Source: Bacteroidota bacterium (GTDB lineage: Bacteria > Bacteroidota > Ignavibacteria > Kapaibacteriales > HRBIN21). From it: DNA of 64,000 bases. Position 1 is the first letter of the stretch. Every line of letters starts with the position of its first letter. Position numbers and translations under genes: made by a program. Of this stretch, positions 8,179-17,096 are shown one piece after another. The stretch lies in the NCBI GenBank assembly GCA_030550275.1, contig JAUQPR010000004.1, positions 1-64,000 on the forward strand, given 5' to 3'. Below the pieces are notes generated by a model. It was not told the DNA's origin and searched no databases. It worked only from the letters and a program-made list of their open reading frames with translations.

Positions 8179-10635
8179 ATGTGGCGAGCATGGCTAGGTC
8201 TCTGGGCGCTTGCGGCAGTGGCGGTGGCGCAGGAGCCGATCTCGGCGCGGCTGTTCCTGCGCCCGAGCGAGCAGGTGCTCGCACCGCAGCAGGGGAGCGC
8301 CTATTGGGTGCATGAGGAGTTGCTGCGCGCGGTGTGCGCACTGCCGGTGCAGGAGTTGCAGTTGAGCGATTTCCCCATCGCCCCTGGCCAATGGCGAACG
8401 CTGCACCTGCGCCGGGCACCGCTGGTGGTGGATGGCGAGACCGAATGGTGGGTGGGCATCTCCCCAGCCCGCCCGGGGAAGCCGGAGGAGCGGCGGCGCC
8501 ACCGCGGCATCGTGCACTTTGCCTTCCGCGGGGAGATCGTCGGCGAGGAGGGCTCCAGCGTCTGGCTGAACATTGTCGGAGGTGAGCTCTACGGGCTCAT
8601 CCGCCGGGGAACGCAGCAGCTTGTGGGCATCATGCCCACAGGACAGCAGTGGGGTGCAGAGCGGGAGCATGTGCTCGGCGAGCACACGGGAGCCCAACTG
8701 TGGGAGTGGGTCTGCCTGACACGGGATGAGGTGGAGACCAAGCCCGAACCGCTGCCGCGCCCGCAGCAGTTCAGCCCGTTGCTCCGCGTTCGCGTTGCGG
8801 TGGAGACCACCACGCCACTGTACCAGCGGCTGCAGGGGAACTTGGAGCGCGTCTACAACTACATCACCGCGCTCTTTGCAATGGTCAGCCGCATATACGA
8901 GGACGAGGTGAACGTGACCTTCTACCTGCCCTGGGTCCAAGTGTGGGCTGCTCCGCCCGAGGGGCAGGAGGACCCGTACCAGAACGACTCCGACATCAGT
9001 GCCCTGCTCGGTGAGGTCACCACCTACTGGAACACCTACCGCACGAACGTGCGCCGGGACCTGGTCCATGTGATGACCGCCCCTGGGGCAACGATGGTCG
9101 GAGGGATTGCCCGGCTCAATACGCTGTGTCAGGAGTCACAAGCCTACAGTGTCTCCGGCATCCAAGCCAGCTACCGCTACCCGACGCTCTCCTACACCTG
9201 GGATGTCCACGTTGTGGCGCATGAGATCGGGCACGTCTTTGGGGCGCCGCACACGCACGCGTGCACGCAGTTTTGGACGCCACCGCTGGATACCTGCGTT
9301 ACTCGGGATGACAGCCGCTATCCCACGCCCGATGCCTGCTACAGCGCGCCGGTGCGCCCGACGGTCTCCCCGGGCAGCATCATGAGCTACTGCCACCTCT
9401 ACGGCGGGCGGGTGGCGATCACCTTCCTGCCGGTGGTTGCCAACGTTATCCGCACGCGCCGGGCACAGAGCTGCTTGATCGTCCCGCCCAGACCGACCGT
9501 GCTGATTCAGCATCCCGTCGGGAATCAGACCTTCCGCGCCAGGGATACGGTGCAGATCCGCTGGACCTCCTACCAGGTCAGCGCCGTCAACATCGAGTAC
9601 TCCGTGGACTCGATGGGGAGTTGGAACCGCATTGCGAGCTCGGTGCCGGCGGGTGACCGGGTCTACGCCTGGCGCATCCCCAACGAGAGCTACCCCGCTG
9701 TCTGGCTACGCGTCTACGATGTCACCAACCCAATCACTGGGGATACCACAATGGCGAGCTTCGCCATCGAAGCCCCAACGCTGCAGTTGACCTATCCCGT
9801 CGGAGGCGAGCGCTTCGGGCAGCGGGAGCGGGTCGGCATCTTCTGGACGGCTACACTGCTGAATGCGGTCAACATCTACTTCTCCGCCGACGGGGGAAGC
9901 CGCTGGGATACAGTTGCGCTGGGCGTGACCGGACAATCGTACATGTGGACGGTCCCCACGGTGGTCACCGACCGTGCGCGGATTCGCATCACGGATGCAA
10001 GCAATTTGGGCTTGAGCGCTGAGAGCGGACCGTTCTCTATCGGGGTGCCGGTGCTGCGCCTGCTGCAGCCCAACGGCGGGGAGACGTGGCGCATCGGGCA
10101 GCGGTATGAGATCCGCTGGGAGGCGGAGTTCGTCAACCGCATCCGGATTGACTACTCTGTGGACTCCGGGCAGACCTGGCGCATGATCCGCGCCAGCTAC
10201 GATGCCGACACCGGCAGGTACGTGTGGACTGTGCCGAATACGCCAACGAATCGAGCCCTGGTGCGGTTGCAGAATCTGGGCATCCCCGACCAGGTGGTGC
10301 AGAGCGCAGGAGTGTTCACGATTGCCGACACCGTTATTGGCGTGCGGGAGCCCTGGAGGAGCTCTGGGCTGCAGTTGCAGCTTGTGCCCTCGGTGGTGCA
10401 GGGGCAGTGGGTGTGGCTGAAGCTTACCACTCCGGAGCCGCTGCCTCGGCTGCAGGTCCAATTGCGCACACTGCTGGGGAGCGAGTGTGGGGAGCCGCTG
10501 CGCTGGAGCGAACTCCCCGCCGGAGAGTATGTGCTGACCGTGCCCGTTCCGGCGACGCTTGCCAATGGGCTGTACTGGGTGGAGCTGGTGAGCACGAGCG
10601 GTCGCTGGGTGCTCCCGCTACAGCTTGTGCGCTAA
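8179..10635 (+). CDS. Secreted reprolysin-like zinc metalloprotease with repeated Ig-like modules and a sorting-type C-terminus
   Basis: 818 residues. The start ATG 8179 gives a signal peptide (MWRAWLGLWALAAVAVAQE). After a propeptide-like region the catalytic domain shows HEIGHVFGAPH: His348, Glu349, His352 and His358 form the HExxHxxGxxH zinc site of metzincins, followed by a Met-turn candidate, SIMSYC. Three similar modules of about 90 residues follow, each with a pattern like IEYSVDSG..W, resembling Ser-Thr-rich Ig-like domains. The last 80 residues (LPAGEYVL...ANGLYWVELVS...LPLQLVR) look like a T9SS C-terminal domain. Likely exported and surface-attached. Confidence 0.85.
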   Translation: MWRAWLGLWALAAVAVAQEPISARLFLRPSEQVLAPQQGSAYWVHEELLRAVCALPVQELQLSDFPIAPGQWRTLHLRRAPLVVDGETEWWVGISPARPGKPEERRRHRGIVHFAFRGEIVGEEGSSVWLNIVGGELYGLIRRGTQQLVGIMPTGQQWGAEREHVLGEHTGAQLWEWVCLTRDEVETKPEPLPRPQQFSPLLRVRVAVETTTPLYQRLQGNLERVYNYITALFAMVSRIYEDEVNVTFYLPWVQVWAAPPEGQEDPYQNDSDISALLGEVTTYWNTYRTNVRRDLVHVMTAPGATMVGGIARLNTLCQESQAYSVSGIQASYRYPTLSYTWDVHVVAHEIGHVFGAPHTHACTQFWTPPLDTCVTRDDSRYPTPDACYSAPVRPTVSPGSIMSYCHLYGGRVAITFLPVVANVIRTRRAQSCLIVPPRPTVLIQHPVGNQTFRARDTVQIRWTSYQVSAVNIEYSVDSMGSWNRIASSVPAGDRVYAWRIPNESYPAVWLRVYDVTNPITGDTTMASFAIEAPTLQLTYPVGGERFGQRERVGIFWTATLLNAVNIYFSADGGSRWDTVALGVTGQSYMWTVPTVVTDRARIRITDASNLGLSAESGPFSIGVPVLRLLQPNGGETWRIGQRYEIRWEAEFVNRIRIDYSVDSGQTWRMIRASYDADTGRYVWTVPNTPTNRALVRLQNLGIPDQVVQSAGVFTIADTVIGVREPWRSSGLQLQLVPSVVQGQWVWLKLTTPEPLPRLQVQLRTLLGSECGEPLRWSELPAGEYVLTVPVPATLANGLYWVELVSTSGRWVLPLQLVR

Positions 10636-10650
10636 GCCGAGAGAGAGCTC

Positions 10651-11562
10651 GTGGGCGTTGTGACGCAGCTTCTGGCTCGGGCGCTCCCGCTGCTCCCACG
10701 GGGGTTTGTCTGGCGGGTGGGGCAGCGCTACATTGCCGGCACGCAGCTGGAGGATGCCCTCGCCTGCGCCCGAAGCTTCGCCGCGCAGGGGATCCGCAGC
10801 ACGATCGATGTCCTGGGGGAGTTCGTCACCGATTGGGAGCATGCCATCGCCTATGCCCGCATGGGGCATGAGGTCTTGGCAGCAATCCAGCGGGAGCGGC
10901 TGCCCGCCTATCTCTCGCTCAAGCTCACAGCGCTGGGCATAGACCTCGATACTGAACGCGCCTACGAACTGCTGCGCGGATTGGTTGAGGATGCCCGCCA
11001 GCGCGAGCTCTTTGTGCGCATTGACATGGAGAATTCGCCCTACACCGACATCACGCTGCAACTGTACCGGCGGCTCCGCCAGGAGGGCTACGACAACGTC
11101 GGGATTGTGCTGCAAGCCTACCTGCGCCGGACGGAGCGCGACCTGGAGGAGCTGCTCCCACTGCGCCCCGCCGTGCGCCTGTGCAAGGGGATCTACATCG
11201 AGCCTCCGAAGCTGGCATTCCAATCGCGCGAGGAGATCCGGCGCAACTACCGGCGGCTGCTGGAGATGCTGTTGCGCCACGAGCTGCCGACCGCGATCGC
11301 AACGCACGATGAGGAGCTGCTCACCTTTGCCGAAGAGCTCCTTGCCCGCTACCAGGTCCCTCCAGAGCGCTACGAGTTCCAGATGCTCCTGGGGGTGCGA
11401 CCGCAACGGCGGCAGCAGCTCCTGCAACGGGGGCATCCCGTGCGGGTCTACATCCCCTTCGGCGAGCACTGGTACGGCTACTCGTTGCGGCGGCTGCGGG
11501 AGAATCCCAACATCATTGCCCACATCGTGCGCGCGCTGGTGCGAATGGATTGGCAACGATGA
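10651..11562 (+). CDS. Proline dehydrogenase
   Basis: 303 residues, a beta/alpha-barrel flavoenzyme oxidising proline to pyrroline-5-carboxylate. Visible family features are STIDVLGEFV, YLSLKLTALG, RIDMENSPYTD, VRLCKGIY, IATHDEEL and the C-terminal YGYSLRRLRENP. It is the short monofunctional form, without an attached P5C dehydrogenase. The start is GTG 10651, preceded by GAGAGAG; no in-frame ATG fits better. The stop overlaps the next gene's ATG. Confidence 0.9.
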   Translation: MGVVTQLLARALPLLPRGFVWRVGQRYIAGTQLEDALACARSFAAQGIRSTIDVLGEFVTDWEHAIAYARMGHEVLAAIQRERLPAYLSLKLTALGIDLDTERAYELLRGLVEDARQRELFVRIDMENSPYTDITLQLYRRLRQEGYDNVGIVLQAYLRRTERDLEELLPLRPAVRLCKGIYIEPPKLAFQSREEIRRNYRRLLEMLLRHELPTAIATHDEELLTFAEELLARYQVPPERYEFQMLLGVRPQRRQQLLQRGHPVRVYIPFGEHWYGYSLRRLRENPNIIAHIVRALVRMDWQR

Positions 11563-12431
11563 TGCGGTGGCTCAAGCTCTGCATTGTAGCGCTCCTGGTT
11601 GGCTGTACGGCGCGGACTCCGACGCCGACAGCAGTACTCACCGTTGCCACCTTCAACCTGGAGTGGCTCGGCGATGGCATCAACGACCGCAAGGAGCGCA
11701 CTGAGCAGGATCTCCAGCGGATGGCAGAGGTCCTCACCGAGCTCAACGCCGATCTCATCGGCATCCAGGAGGTGGAGAATCCCCAGGCGCTGCGGCGCTT
11801 GCTGCGATACCTTCCAGGCTACGAGGGAGCGGTCGGCGCGTTGGGCAAACAGCAGAACGTCGGGCTGCTCTACCGGCGCACCGTCCAAGTGCAGTTACTC
11901 GGCGAATACACCCCGCTCATCGTGGAGCCAGGGCGGACCCGCCCGGGCTTCCTTGCCTACTGCCGTGCGGGGAACTTCGATTTCTACGTGATGGTCGTGC
12001 ACCTGAAGTCCAGCTCGCGCTACGACAGCACCGAAGAGCTGCAGCAACGCGCGCGCGAACTCCGCCAACGCCAAGCCGAACAGCTTGCCCGCTGGGTGGA
12101 TAGCCTATTGCATGCCGGTCCGGAGCAGGATGTCCTGCTCATCGGGGATTTCAACGATACGCCCAAGCGCAAGCGCTACCCCACGCTGCAGGCGCTCGTG
12201 GAGCATCCCAGCTTACACTTCCTGACTGCTGACCTCCGCAGTTGCCGCTACGAGCGCGCCTACACGATTGACCACATCGTTGTCACAACTTCCGCACTGC
12301 AGCGCTACAAGAGCGGAAGCGCATTCGTGGCAAACTTCTACGCGCGCTTTCCCTTCACGGTTGCCGAGCAGATCTCGGACCACTGCCCCGTTGTTGCGCA
12401 GTTCGACGTGAGTGCACCCGATAATGACTGA
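11559..12431 (+). CDS. Endonuclease/exonuclease/phosphatase-family lipoprotein
   Basis: 290 residues. It starts MMRWLKLCIVALLVGCTA, a lipoprotein signal with lipobox LVGC, so the enzyme is exported and lipid-anchored. The EEP fold is marked by ATFNLEWLG, IGIQEVEN, VVHLKSS, GDFNDTP and IDHIVVT; the Glu, Asp/Asn and His residues of the active site are present. Substrates of this family range from nucleic acids to phospho-lipids; an extracytoplasmic nuclease or phosphatase is likely. The ATG overlaps the upstream stop (ATGA). Confidence 0.83.
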   Translation: MMRWLKLCIVALLVGCTARTPTPTAVLTVATFNLEWLGDGINDRKERTEQDLQRMAEVLTELNADLIGIQEVENPQALRRLLRYLPGYEGAVGALGKQQNVGLLYRRTVQVQLLGEYTPLIVEPGRTRPGFLAYCRAGNFDFYVMVVHLKSSSRYDSTEELQQRARELRQRQAEQLARWVDSLLHAGPEQDVLLIGDFNDTPKRKRYPTLQALVEHPSLHFLTADLRSCRYERAYTIDHIVVTTSALQRYKSGSAFVANFYARFPFTVAEQISDHCPVVAQFDVSAPDND

Positions 12432-13785
12432 ACTTGTCGTGCTCGGGGCTGCCCGCAGTGGACGGGCTGCGGCGCAGTTGGCGCGCAAGTTGGGCTATCG
12501 GGTGCTGCTTTCGGAGACGCGTCCGGCGGATGCATTTGCCCAAACGGCACAGCTCCTTGCGCAGCAGGGCATTGAGCTGGAGTTCGGCGGGCACAGCGAA
12601 AGGGTCCTCCGCGCCGACCGGGTGGTCCTCTCGCCCGGTATTCCGCCACATGCGCCGGTGGTGCAGGAGTTGCGCCGTCGCGGTATCCCGATGGTCTCGG
12701 AGCTGGAGTTTGCCTGGGAGCAGCTCTCCGGACAGCGCGTGGTTGCGGTGACGGGCACCAATGGGAAGACGACCACGGTGTCGCTCCTGGGCTTCATTCT
12801 GCGCACGGCGGGAAGGAGGGCGCTCGTGGGCGGCAACATCGGGACGCCGCTGTCGCAGCTTGTGCTGGAGGGCATTCCGGAGGATGCCGTGCTTGTGCTG
12901 GAGGTCAGCAGCTACCAATTGGAGTTTTGCCAGCGCTTCCGCCCCGATATTGCGGTGATTTTGAACATCACGCCCGACCATTTGGACTACCACGGCAGCT
13001 TCGAAGCCTACTGCCGCGCGAAGTGGCGCATCGGAATGCAGCAGCGGGAGCAGGATTTGCTAATTTTGAACGCCGACGATCCGCTGGTGCGTGCAGCAGC
13101 CCAGTGGAGTCGTGCACGCCGTGCCGAGTTCGGGCGTACTCCCGTGCAGCAGGGAGCCTACGCTCGCGGCACGGAGATTGTGCTGGTCTGGCAGCATAAA
13201 GAGGAAGTGCTCATGCGAACCGAGGAGCTTCGGCTGCCCGGGGTGCACAATCTCTACAACTCCCTGGCAGCCTGTGTCGCTGCCCGCGCCTTGGAAGTCC
13301 GCAACGAAGATCTGCGCGATAGCCTCATGCAGTTTGCCGGCGTCGAGCACCGGCTGGAGCTGGTCCGGCGCTGGCGCGGCGTGGAGTTCATCAACGACTC
13401 CAAGGCGACCAACGTCAACGCCACGTGGTATGCCCTCTCCAGCTACCGGCGCCCAATTGTGTGGATTGCCGGAGGGCGCGCCGAAGGCAACGATTACAGC
13501 GTGCTGGAGGAGCTGGTGCGGGAGCGCGTGCGAGCGCTGATCGTCTTCGGCGAGGAAGCCCCGCGCCTGTTTGCCCACTTCTGTACGATGGTGCAGACCG
13601 TGCGGGTCTCCACGCTGGAGGAGGCGGTGCAACGGGCGGCGCAGTTGGCGCATCCCGGGGACGTGGTGCTCTTCTCCCCGGCGTGCAAGTCCTTCGACAT
13701 GTTCCTCAACTACGAGCACCGGGGAGAGGTCTTCCGGCAAGCGGTCTGGCAGTTGTCCGAGCCGACGCTCGCATCCGAGGATTAG
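12424..13785 (+). CDS. murD: UDP-N-acetylmuramoyl-L-alanine--D-glutamate ligase
   Basis: 453 residues. It adds D-Glu to UDP-MurNAc-L-Ala in peptidoglycan synthesis. It has an N-terminal UDP-binding domain, the ATP motif TGTNGKTT at residues 110-117, EVSSYQLE, NITPDHLDYH, the hinge VEHRLELV and NDSKATN. The gene stands alone, outside a dcw cluster, overlapping the previous stop by 8 bp. Its TAG overlaps by 3 bp the TAA of the convergent gldM-like gene. Confidence 0.95.
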   Translation: MTELVVLGAARSGRAAAQLARKLGYRVLLSETRPADAFAQTAQLLAQQGIELEFGGHSERVLRADRVVLSPGIPPHAPVVQELRRRGIPMVSELEFAWEQLSGQRVVAVTGTNGKTTTVSLLGFILRTAGRRALVGGNIGTPLSQLVLEGIPEDAVLVLEVSSYQLEFCQRFRPDIAVILNITPDHLDYHGSFEAYCRAKWRIGMQQREQDLLILNADDPLVRAAAQWSRARRAEFGRTPVQQGAYARGTEIVLVWQHKEEVLMRTEELRLPGVHNLYNSLAACVAARALEVRNEDLRDSLMQFAGVEHRLELVRRWRGVEFINDSKATNVNATWYALSSYRRPIVWIAGGRAEGNDYSVLEELVRERVRALIVFGEEAPRLFAHFCTMVQTVRVSTLEEAVQRAAQLAHPGDVVLFSPACKSFDMFLNYEHRGEVFRQAVWQLSEPTLASED

Positions 13786-15212
13786 CGTCCCAGACGGAAG
13801 GGAGCCGAGCACCGCTGCCCGCCTCGGGAGTTGCACAGCCGCAGTATGACCTGCTGTGCGTGCTCCGGTGCCGGGAGCTTGAGCTCAAAGGTCTGCCAGC
13901 GCCAGCGTCCATCGGGCTGCCGTTCGCCGTAGAGCTCTTTGATGCTGGCGTCTCCTTGGACCAACTCCAACCGAGCCGCATTGCCCGACGGGGTGCTGTA
14001 GCAGCGTGCGCGGATACGCCATGTGTGCTGGTCCACTTGAATCGGTTGCGCTGCAAGCTCCGGCGGTGGCAGCGGAGCGATGGCGCTGCGGGCTTCATCC
14101 CAGAGCTCCCCATTGATGAAGCGGCGCACGCGGAGGACCCGACCCGCAAGCCCGGAGGAGGCAACCAGGGTGAATGGCTCCCCAGCGCTGCGGTACAGCA
14201 GCATGGTGTCCACCCAGAATTCGGCGCGGAGGTCCTGACCCGAAAGCTCCGGAAGCTTGGGGTCGAGCTCATAGGGCAGCTCCACGTACACGGTATCCGG
14301 CAGTTGGAGGGGCTGCCAGGGGCGGACCTCGACGCGCAGCTCCGCCGTTGCGCGCCTGGCATCGCGGCGGCGCTCTACGGTGACGCGAACGGTGCCGGTG
14401 CCCGGGCGCAGGGCGCGAATCCCCAGCGTCAGGAGATTCCCCTGCAGGGAGCGGATTTGGGCTTCCACGTTGGAGGTTTCAAGCTGTGGCGGCGCGGCAA
14501 GGTCGGTGCTCAAGTCCATGCCTTCGGCGGAGATTCGGACCTCGGCGCTGCTCCCCGGGACAAGCTGTAGCAGTGTGCGGTCTGCCCACAGCACCAGCGG
14601 CGGCAGATTCTGCGGTTCGCGAACCGTCGTGTCCGGTGGTGGTGGCGTGCTCGGTGGGGAACCACCGATCGAACGGCGAATGTCCACGACGAAGCTGAGC
14701 CGGAACTCCTCCTGCACCGGTGTGTGGGAATCCGGAAGCCTCCCGCGCAGGAGCAGCCGCAGGGGATAGGTGTACCTTCCGGCATGGAGGGAGGTCGAGG
14801 CGCTCCACTGCGTCACCGGCAGCCATTGCAGACGCAGCCCCTCGGGGAGAAGCTCGTACGCGATGGGCTCCTGTGGGCTCGGTTCCCCCATGCGCAGCCT
14901 GGGGGGCTGGAACCGAAGCTCCGGCGGGAGCGCCCAATCCAGCTCAAGCTGAGGCTCCTCCAGAGCGGGTGCCCATCGCACGAAGAGAGCGGGATCGTGG
15001 TACTCCACGCGGCGAATACCGGCACTATCCAGCACAACGCAGCGGAGCACGGAGTCTCTGGGGAAGAGCAATCGGAACACAACCGGTCGCACAGCAGCGT
15101 TCGGAGGCTGCGGGGAGGGCGCCGGAGGGAGGGGATCCAGCAGCAGCAGGACCGCCATGAGGTAGAGCAGGAAGTACAGCTCAATCGGACGGCGCTGCGC
15201 GCGGGGATTCAT
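13782..15212 (-). CDS. gldM: GldM/PorM-like T9SS motor protein (divergent)
   Basis: 476 residues. A short basic N-terminus (NPRAQRRPIE) is followed by one transmembrane helix (LYFLLYLMAVLLLL) and a long periplasmic part made of beta-rich modules, with a Pro/Thr-rich linker near residue 185. This matches the layout of GldM, whose helix sits in the GldL bundle and whose D1-D4 domains span the periplasm. No strong motif beyond the N-terminus is visible, so the call leans on its neighbour: it starts 32 bp inside the GldL-like gene. Confidence 0.62.
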   Translation of the reverse strand: MNPRAQRRPIELYFLLYLMAVLLLLDPLPPAPSPQPPNAAVRPVVFRLLFPRDSVLRCVVLDSAGIRRVEYHDPALFVRWAPALEEPQLELDWALPPELRFQPPRLRMGEPSPQEPIAYELLPEGLRLQWLPVTQWSASTSLHAGRYTYPLRLLLRGRLPDSHTPVQEEFRLSFVVDIRRSIGGSPPSTPPPPDTTVREPQNLPPLVLWADRTLLQLVPGSSAEVRISAEGMDLSTDLAAPPQLETSNVEAQIRSLQGNLLTLGIRALRPGTGTVRVTVERRRDARRATAELRVEVRPWQPLQLPDTVYVELPYELDPKLPELSGQDLRAEFWVDTMLLYRSAGEPFTLVASSGLAGRVLRVRRFINGELWDEARSAIAPLPPPELAAQPIQVDQHTWRIRARCYSTPSGNAARLELVQGDASIKELYGERQPDGRWRWQTFELKLPAPEHAQQVILRLCNSRGGQRCSAPFRLGR

Positions 15213-15957
15213 CGCTCTGTAGCCGCTGTGCTATCAGCTCCTCCAGAACGCGGTGCACCTCCCGCTGGACCAGCTCGCGAAGCTGCTGCTGGTTGAGCCG
15301 CTCAAGCTGCTGCACGAGCTCTGCCATCCCTTCATGCGTGCGGTGCAGAGCATCGGTGAGGCTTCGGAGCGCTTCGATGAGCTCGGTGCTGGGAACGGGG
15401 GTGCTTCGCAGCGTTGCCGCAAGCTGCTCCAGCGTAGTGGTGACGGACTCCAGTTGCTGTAGCCGCTCCAGGGACCTATCCCAGCGCTGGAGTAGTCCAT
15501 CGTAGCTTTGGGCAAGCTCGTTCAGGTCGCTGAGCAGCCACCGCAGCTCTTCGTCGGAGGGGGAGGAGGGAGCAGATTCCGTCGGGGCAAACAGCAGCGT
15601 CACCACCAGTGCAAGCAGCAGGAGGGCTTCCAGGGCGATACCGCCGATCAGGAGCCATTCCGGCAGCGTGTTATGCAAGAAGCGACGCATGCCCAGCAGC
15701 ACAAGCAGAACCGCAGCACCGAAGTAGACCAGCGCGTTGACCTGGGAGAAGTAGTAGCGGTGCACCACCTCCTCCAGCCACAGTGCTGTGCCGCGCCACA
15801 AGCCCAGTCCCTGTTGCCCCTGAGCTTCGTCCCCCCGGACGCACAGCCACCAGGCGGTCCAGAGAGCTCGCCACCGTCCTCGGCGCTGCAGCTCAGGGAA
15901 GCGTTGCCGAATGGAGTGCTGTGGGCGTTCTGCAGAGGTTATGTCCGGGTGCGCCAT
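15181..15957 (-). CDS. gldL: GldL/PorL-like T9SS motor protein (divergent, with long coiled coil)
   Basis: 258 residues. Two adjacent helices, about residues 73-90 and 101-123, carry the GldL signature: YFGAAV, then RRFLH, then LLIGGIALEA. Tyr78, Arg92, His95 and Glu110 line up with the Tyr, Lys, His and Glu that I recall as functionally important in Flavobacterium GldL; the Glu is the proposed proton-coupling site. The C-terminal half is a predicted coiled coil rich in Leu, Gln and Glu. Odd: about 70 extra residues precede the first helix. It overlaps lptG upstream and gldM downstream. Confidence 0.68.
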   Translation of the reverse strand: MAHPDITSAERPQHSIRQRFPELQRRGRWRALWTAWWLCVRGDEAQGQQGLGLWRGTALWLEEVVHRYYFSQVNALVYFGAAVLLVLLGMRRFLHNTLPEWLLIGGIALEALLLLALVVTLLFAPTESAPSSPSDEELRWLLSDLNELAQSYDGLLQRWDRSLERLQQLESVTTTLEQLAATLRSTPVPSTELIEALRSLTDALHRTHEGMAELVQQLERLNQQQLRELVQREVHRVLEELIAQRLQSDESPRAAPSD

Positions 15958-17021
15958 GCGGTGATAACTCCAGCAACGAGGAACACGATATTCGCACTCC
16001 AGCCGGCAAGCGGAGCCGGCAACAGCGCAGTCGCCCCCACGATCTGGCTGACACGGGCAAAGACCATGTACACAAAGACGATGACGGCAGCGGCGCTGAA
16101 CTGCGCTGCCAATCCAGAGCGCCGGTAGACCGATGCCAGGGGAACGGCAAACAGTGCCACGACAAAGTGGGCGAAGGGAAGCGCGAACTCGGCAAAGTAG
16201 TTGGTCTCCAGGGCATACACATCCTGCCCGCCTGCCCGCAGGGTTGCGATGAAGCGGCGGAGTTCGGGCAAGGGCATCTCCGCCGGTGAGCGCTGGAGCT
16301 GCAGGAGATGCTCATGGCGCAGGCGCAGTGCGAAATCCCGCTCGGGGAAGCTCCGCACCCGGACCTGGTCGCCTTCGTACGTGCGCTCGATGACCTGGCG
16401 TGCCCTCCACACCTGGCGGAGGCTGTCCCAGAACATCTGCTGCGCCTCCCAGCGCCGGAGCAAGTGAGGAGCGTTTGCCGTGCGATATTCCTCGATGAGC
16501 ACGATGGCTGCCTGGCGCTGCTCTGGGTCGTAGCGCTGCAGTACGACCGTCCGCTGCGGCGCATCGCGGAAGTACAGGTTGAACAGCGGTCCCTGGAGCG
16601 CAAGCTGCTGGAGGTATCGGCGCTCGATGGCGAGCTTGCGTTCGGTGGCTTTCGGCACCACCCAACCGTTGAAGAGGAATTGCAGCAGGCTGAGGCAGAG
16701 CGCAACGGGCAGCACTATCGCCAGGATGTTCCTCAAGCCGATGCCTGCAGCCTTCATCGCCGTCAGCTCGTGGCGCTGCGTCAGCCGCCCAATCCCGAAC
16801 AAGCACGCCAGCAGCGTTGCCACCGGCGTGACGTACTTGAGCATCTCCGGCAGGAAGACCACGTAGTACTCCAGGATGACCGATGCCGGAGTGGCGCTGT
16901 CCAGGAAGTCGTCCAGCTTCTCGATGGCATTGACCACCACGAAGATGATGCACAGCGCGCCGATGGCGAAGGCGAACACCAAGCCCAATTGCCGCAGCAG
17001 GTATAGCCCCACAATGCGCAT
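15939..17021 (-). CDS. lptG: LptF/LptG-family lipopolysaccharide export permease
   Basis: 360 residues. Three N-terminal helices (starting IVGLYLLRQLGLVFAFAIGALCI), a periplasmic beta-jellyroll region and three C-terminal helices match the LptF/G permeases of the LptB2FG transporter, which pulls lipopolysaccharide from the inner membrane. Family motifs include TPVATLLACLFGIGRL and ELTAMKAAGI. ATG 17021 is chosen; longer versions add a non-conserved leader. LptF versus LptG cannot be settled from one copy. It heads the lptG-gldL-gldM operon. Confidence 0.85.
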   Translation of the reverse strand: MRIVGLYLLRQLGLVFAFAIGALCIIFVVVNAIEKLDDFLDSATPASVILEYYVVFLPEMLKYVTPVATLLACLFGIGRLTQRHELTAMKAAGIGLRNILAIVLPVALCLSLLQFLFNGWVVPKATERKLAIERRYLQQLALQGPLFNLYFRDAPQRTVVLQRYDPEQRQAAIVLIEEYRTANAPHLLRRWEAQQMFWDSLRQVWRARQVIERTYEGDQVRVRSFPERDFALRLRHEHLLQLQRSPAEMPLPELRRFIATLRAGGQDVYALETNYFAEFALPFAHFVVALFAVPLASVYRRSGLAAQFSAAAVIVFVYMVFARVSQIVGATALLPAPLAGWSANIVFLVAGVITAWRTRT

Positions 17022-17054
17022 CAGCCGTCGGCGAACGCCACTGCTTGTCACCCG

Positions 17055-17062
17055 CAAAGATA
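17055..17062 (-). promoter_or_regulatory. Promoter -7 box for the lptG-gldL-gldM operon
   Basis: On the minus strand TATCTTTG matches TAnnTTTG, 34 bp upstream of the lptG ATG in the divergent gap before the RsmF-like gene. A -33 TTG is not clear. Confidence 0.45.
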
Positions 17063-17096
17063 GGGGATGCACGTCATCTGACCGCTGGACAGGACC

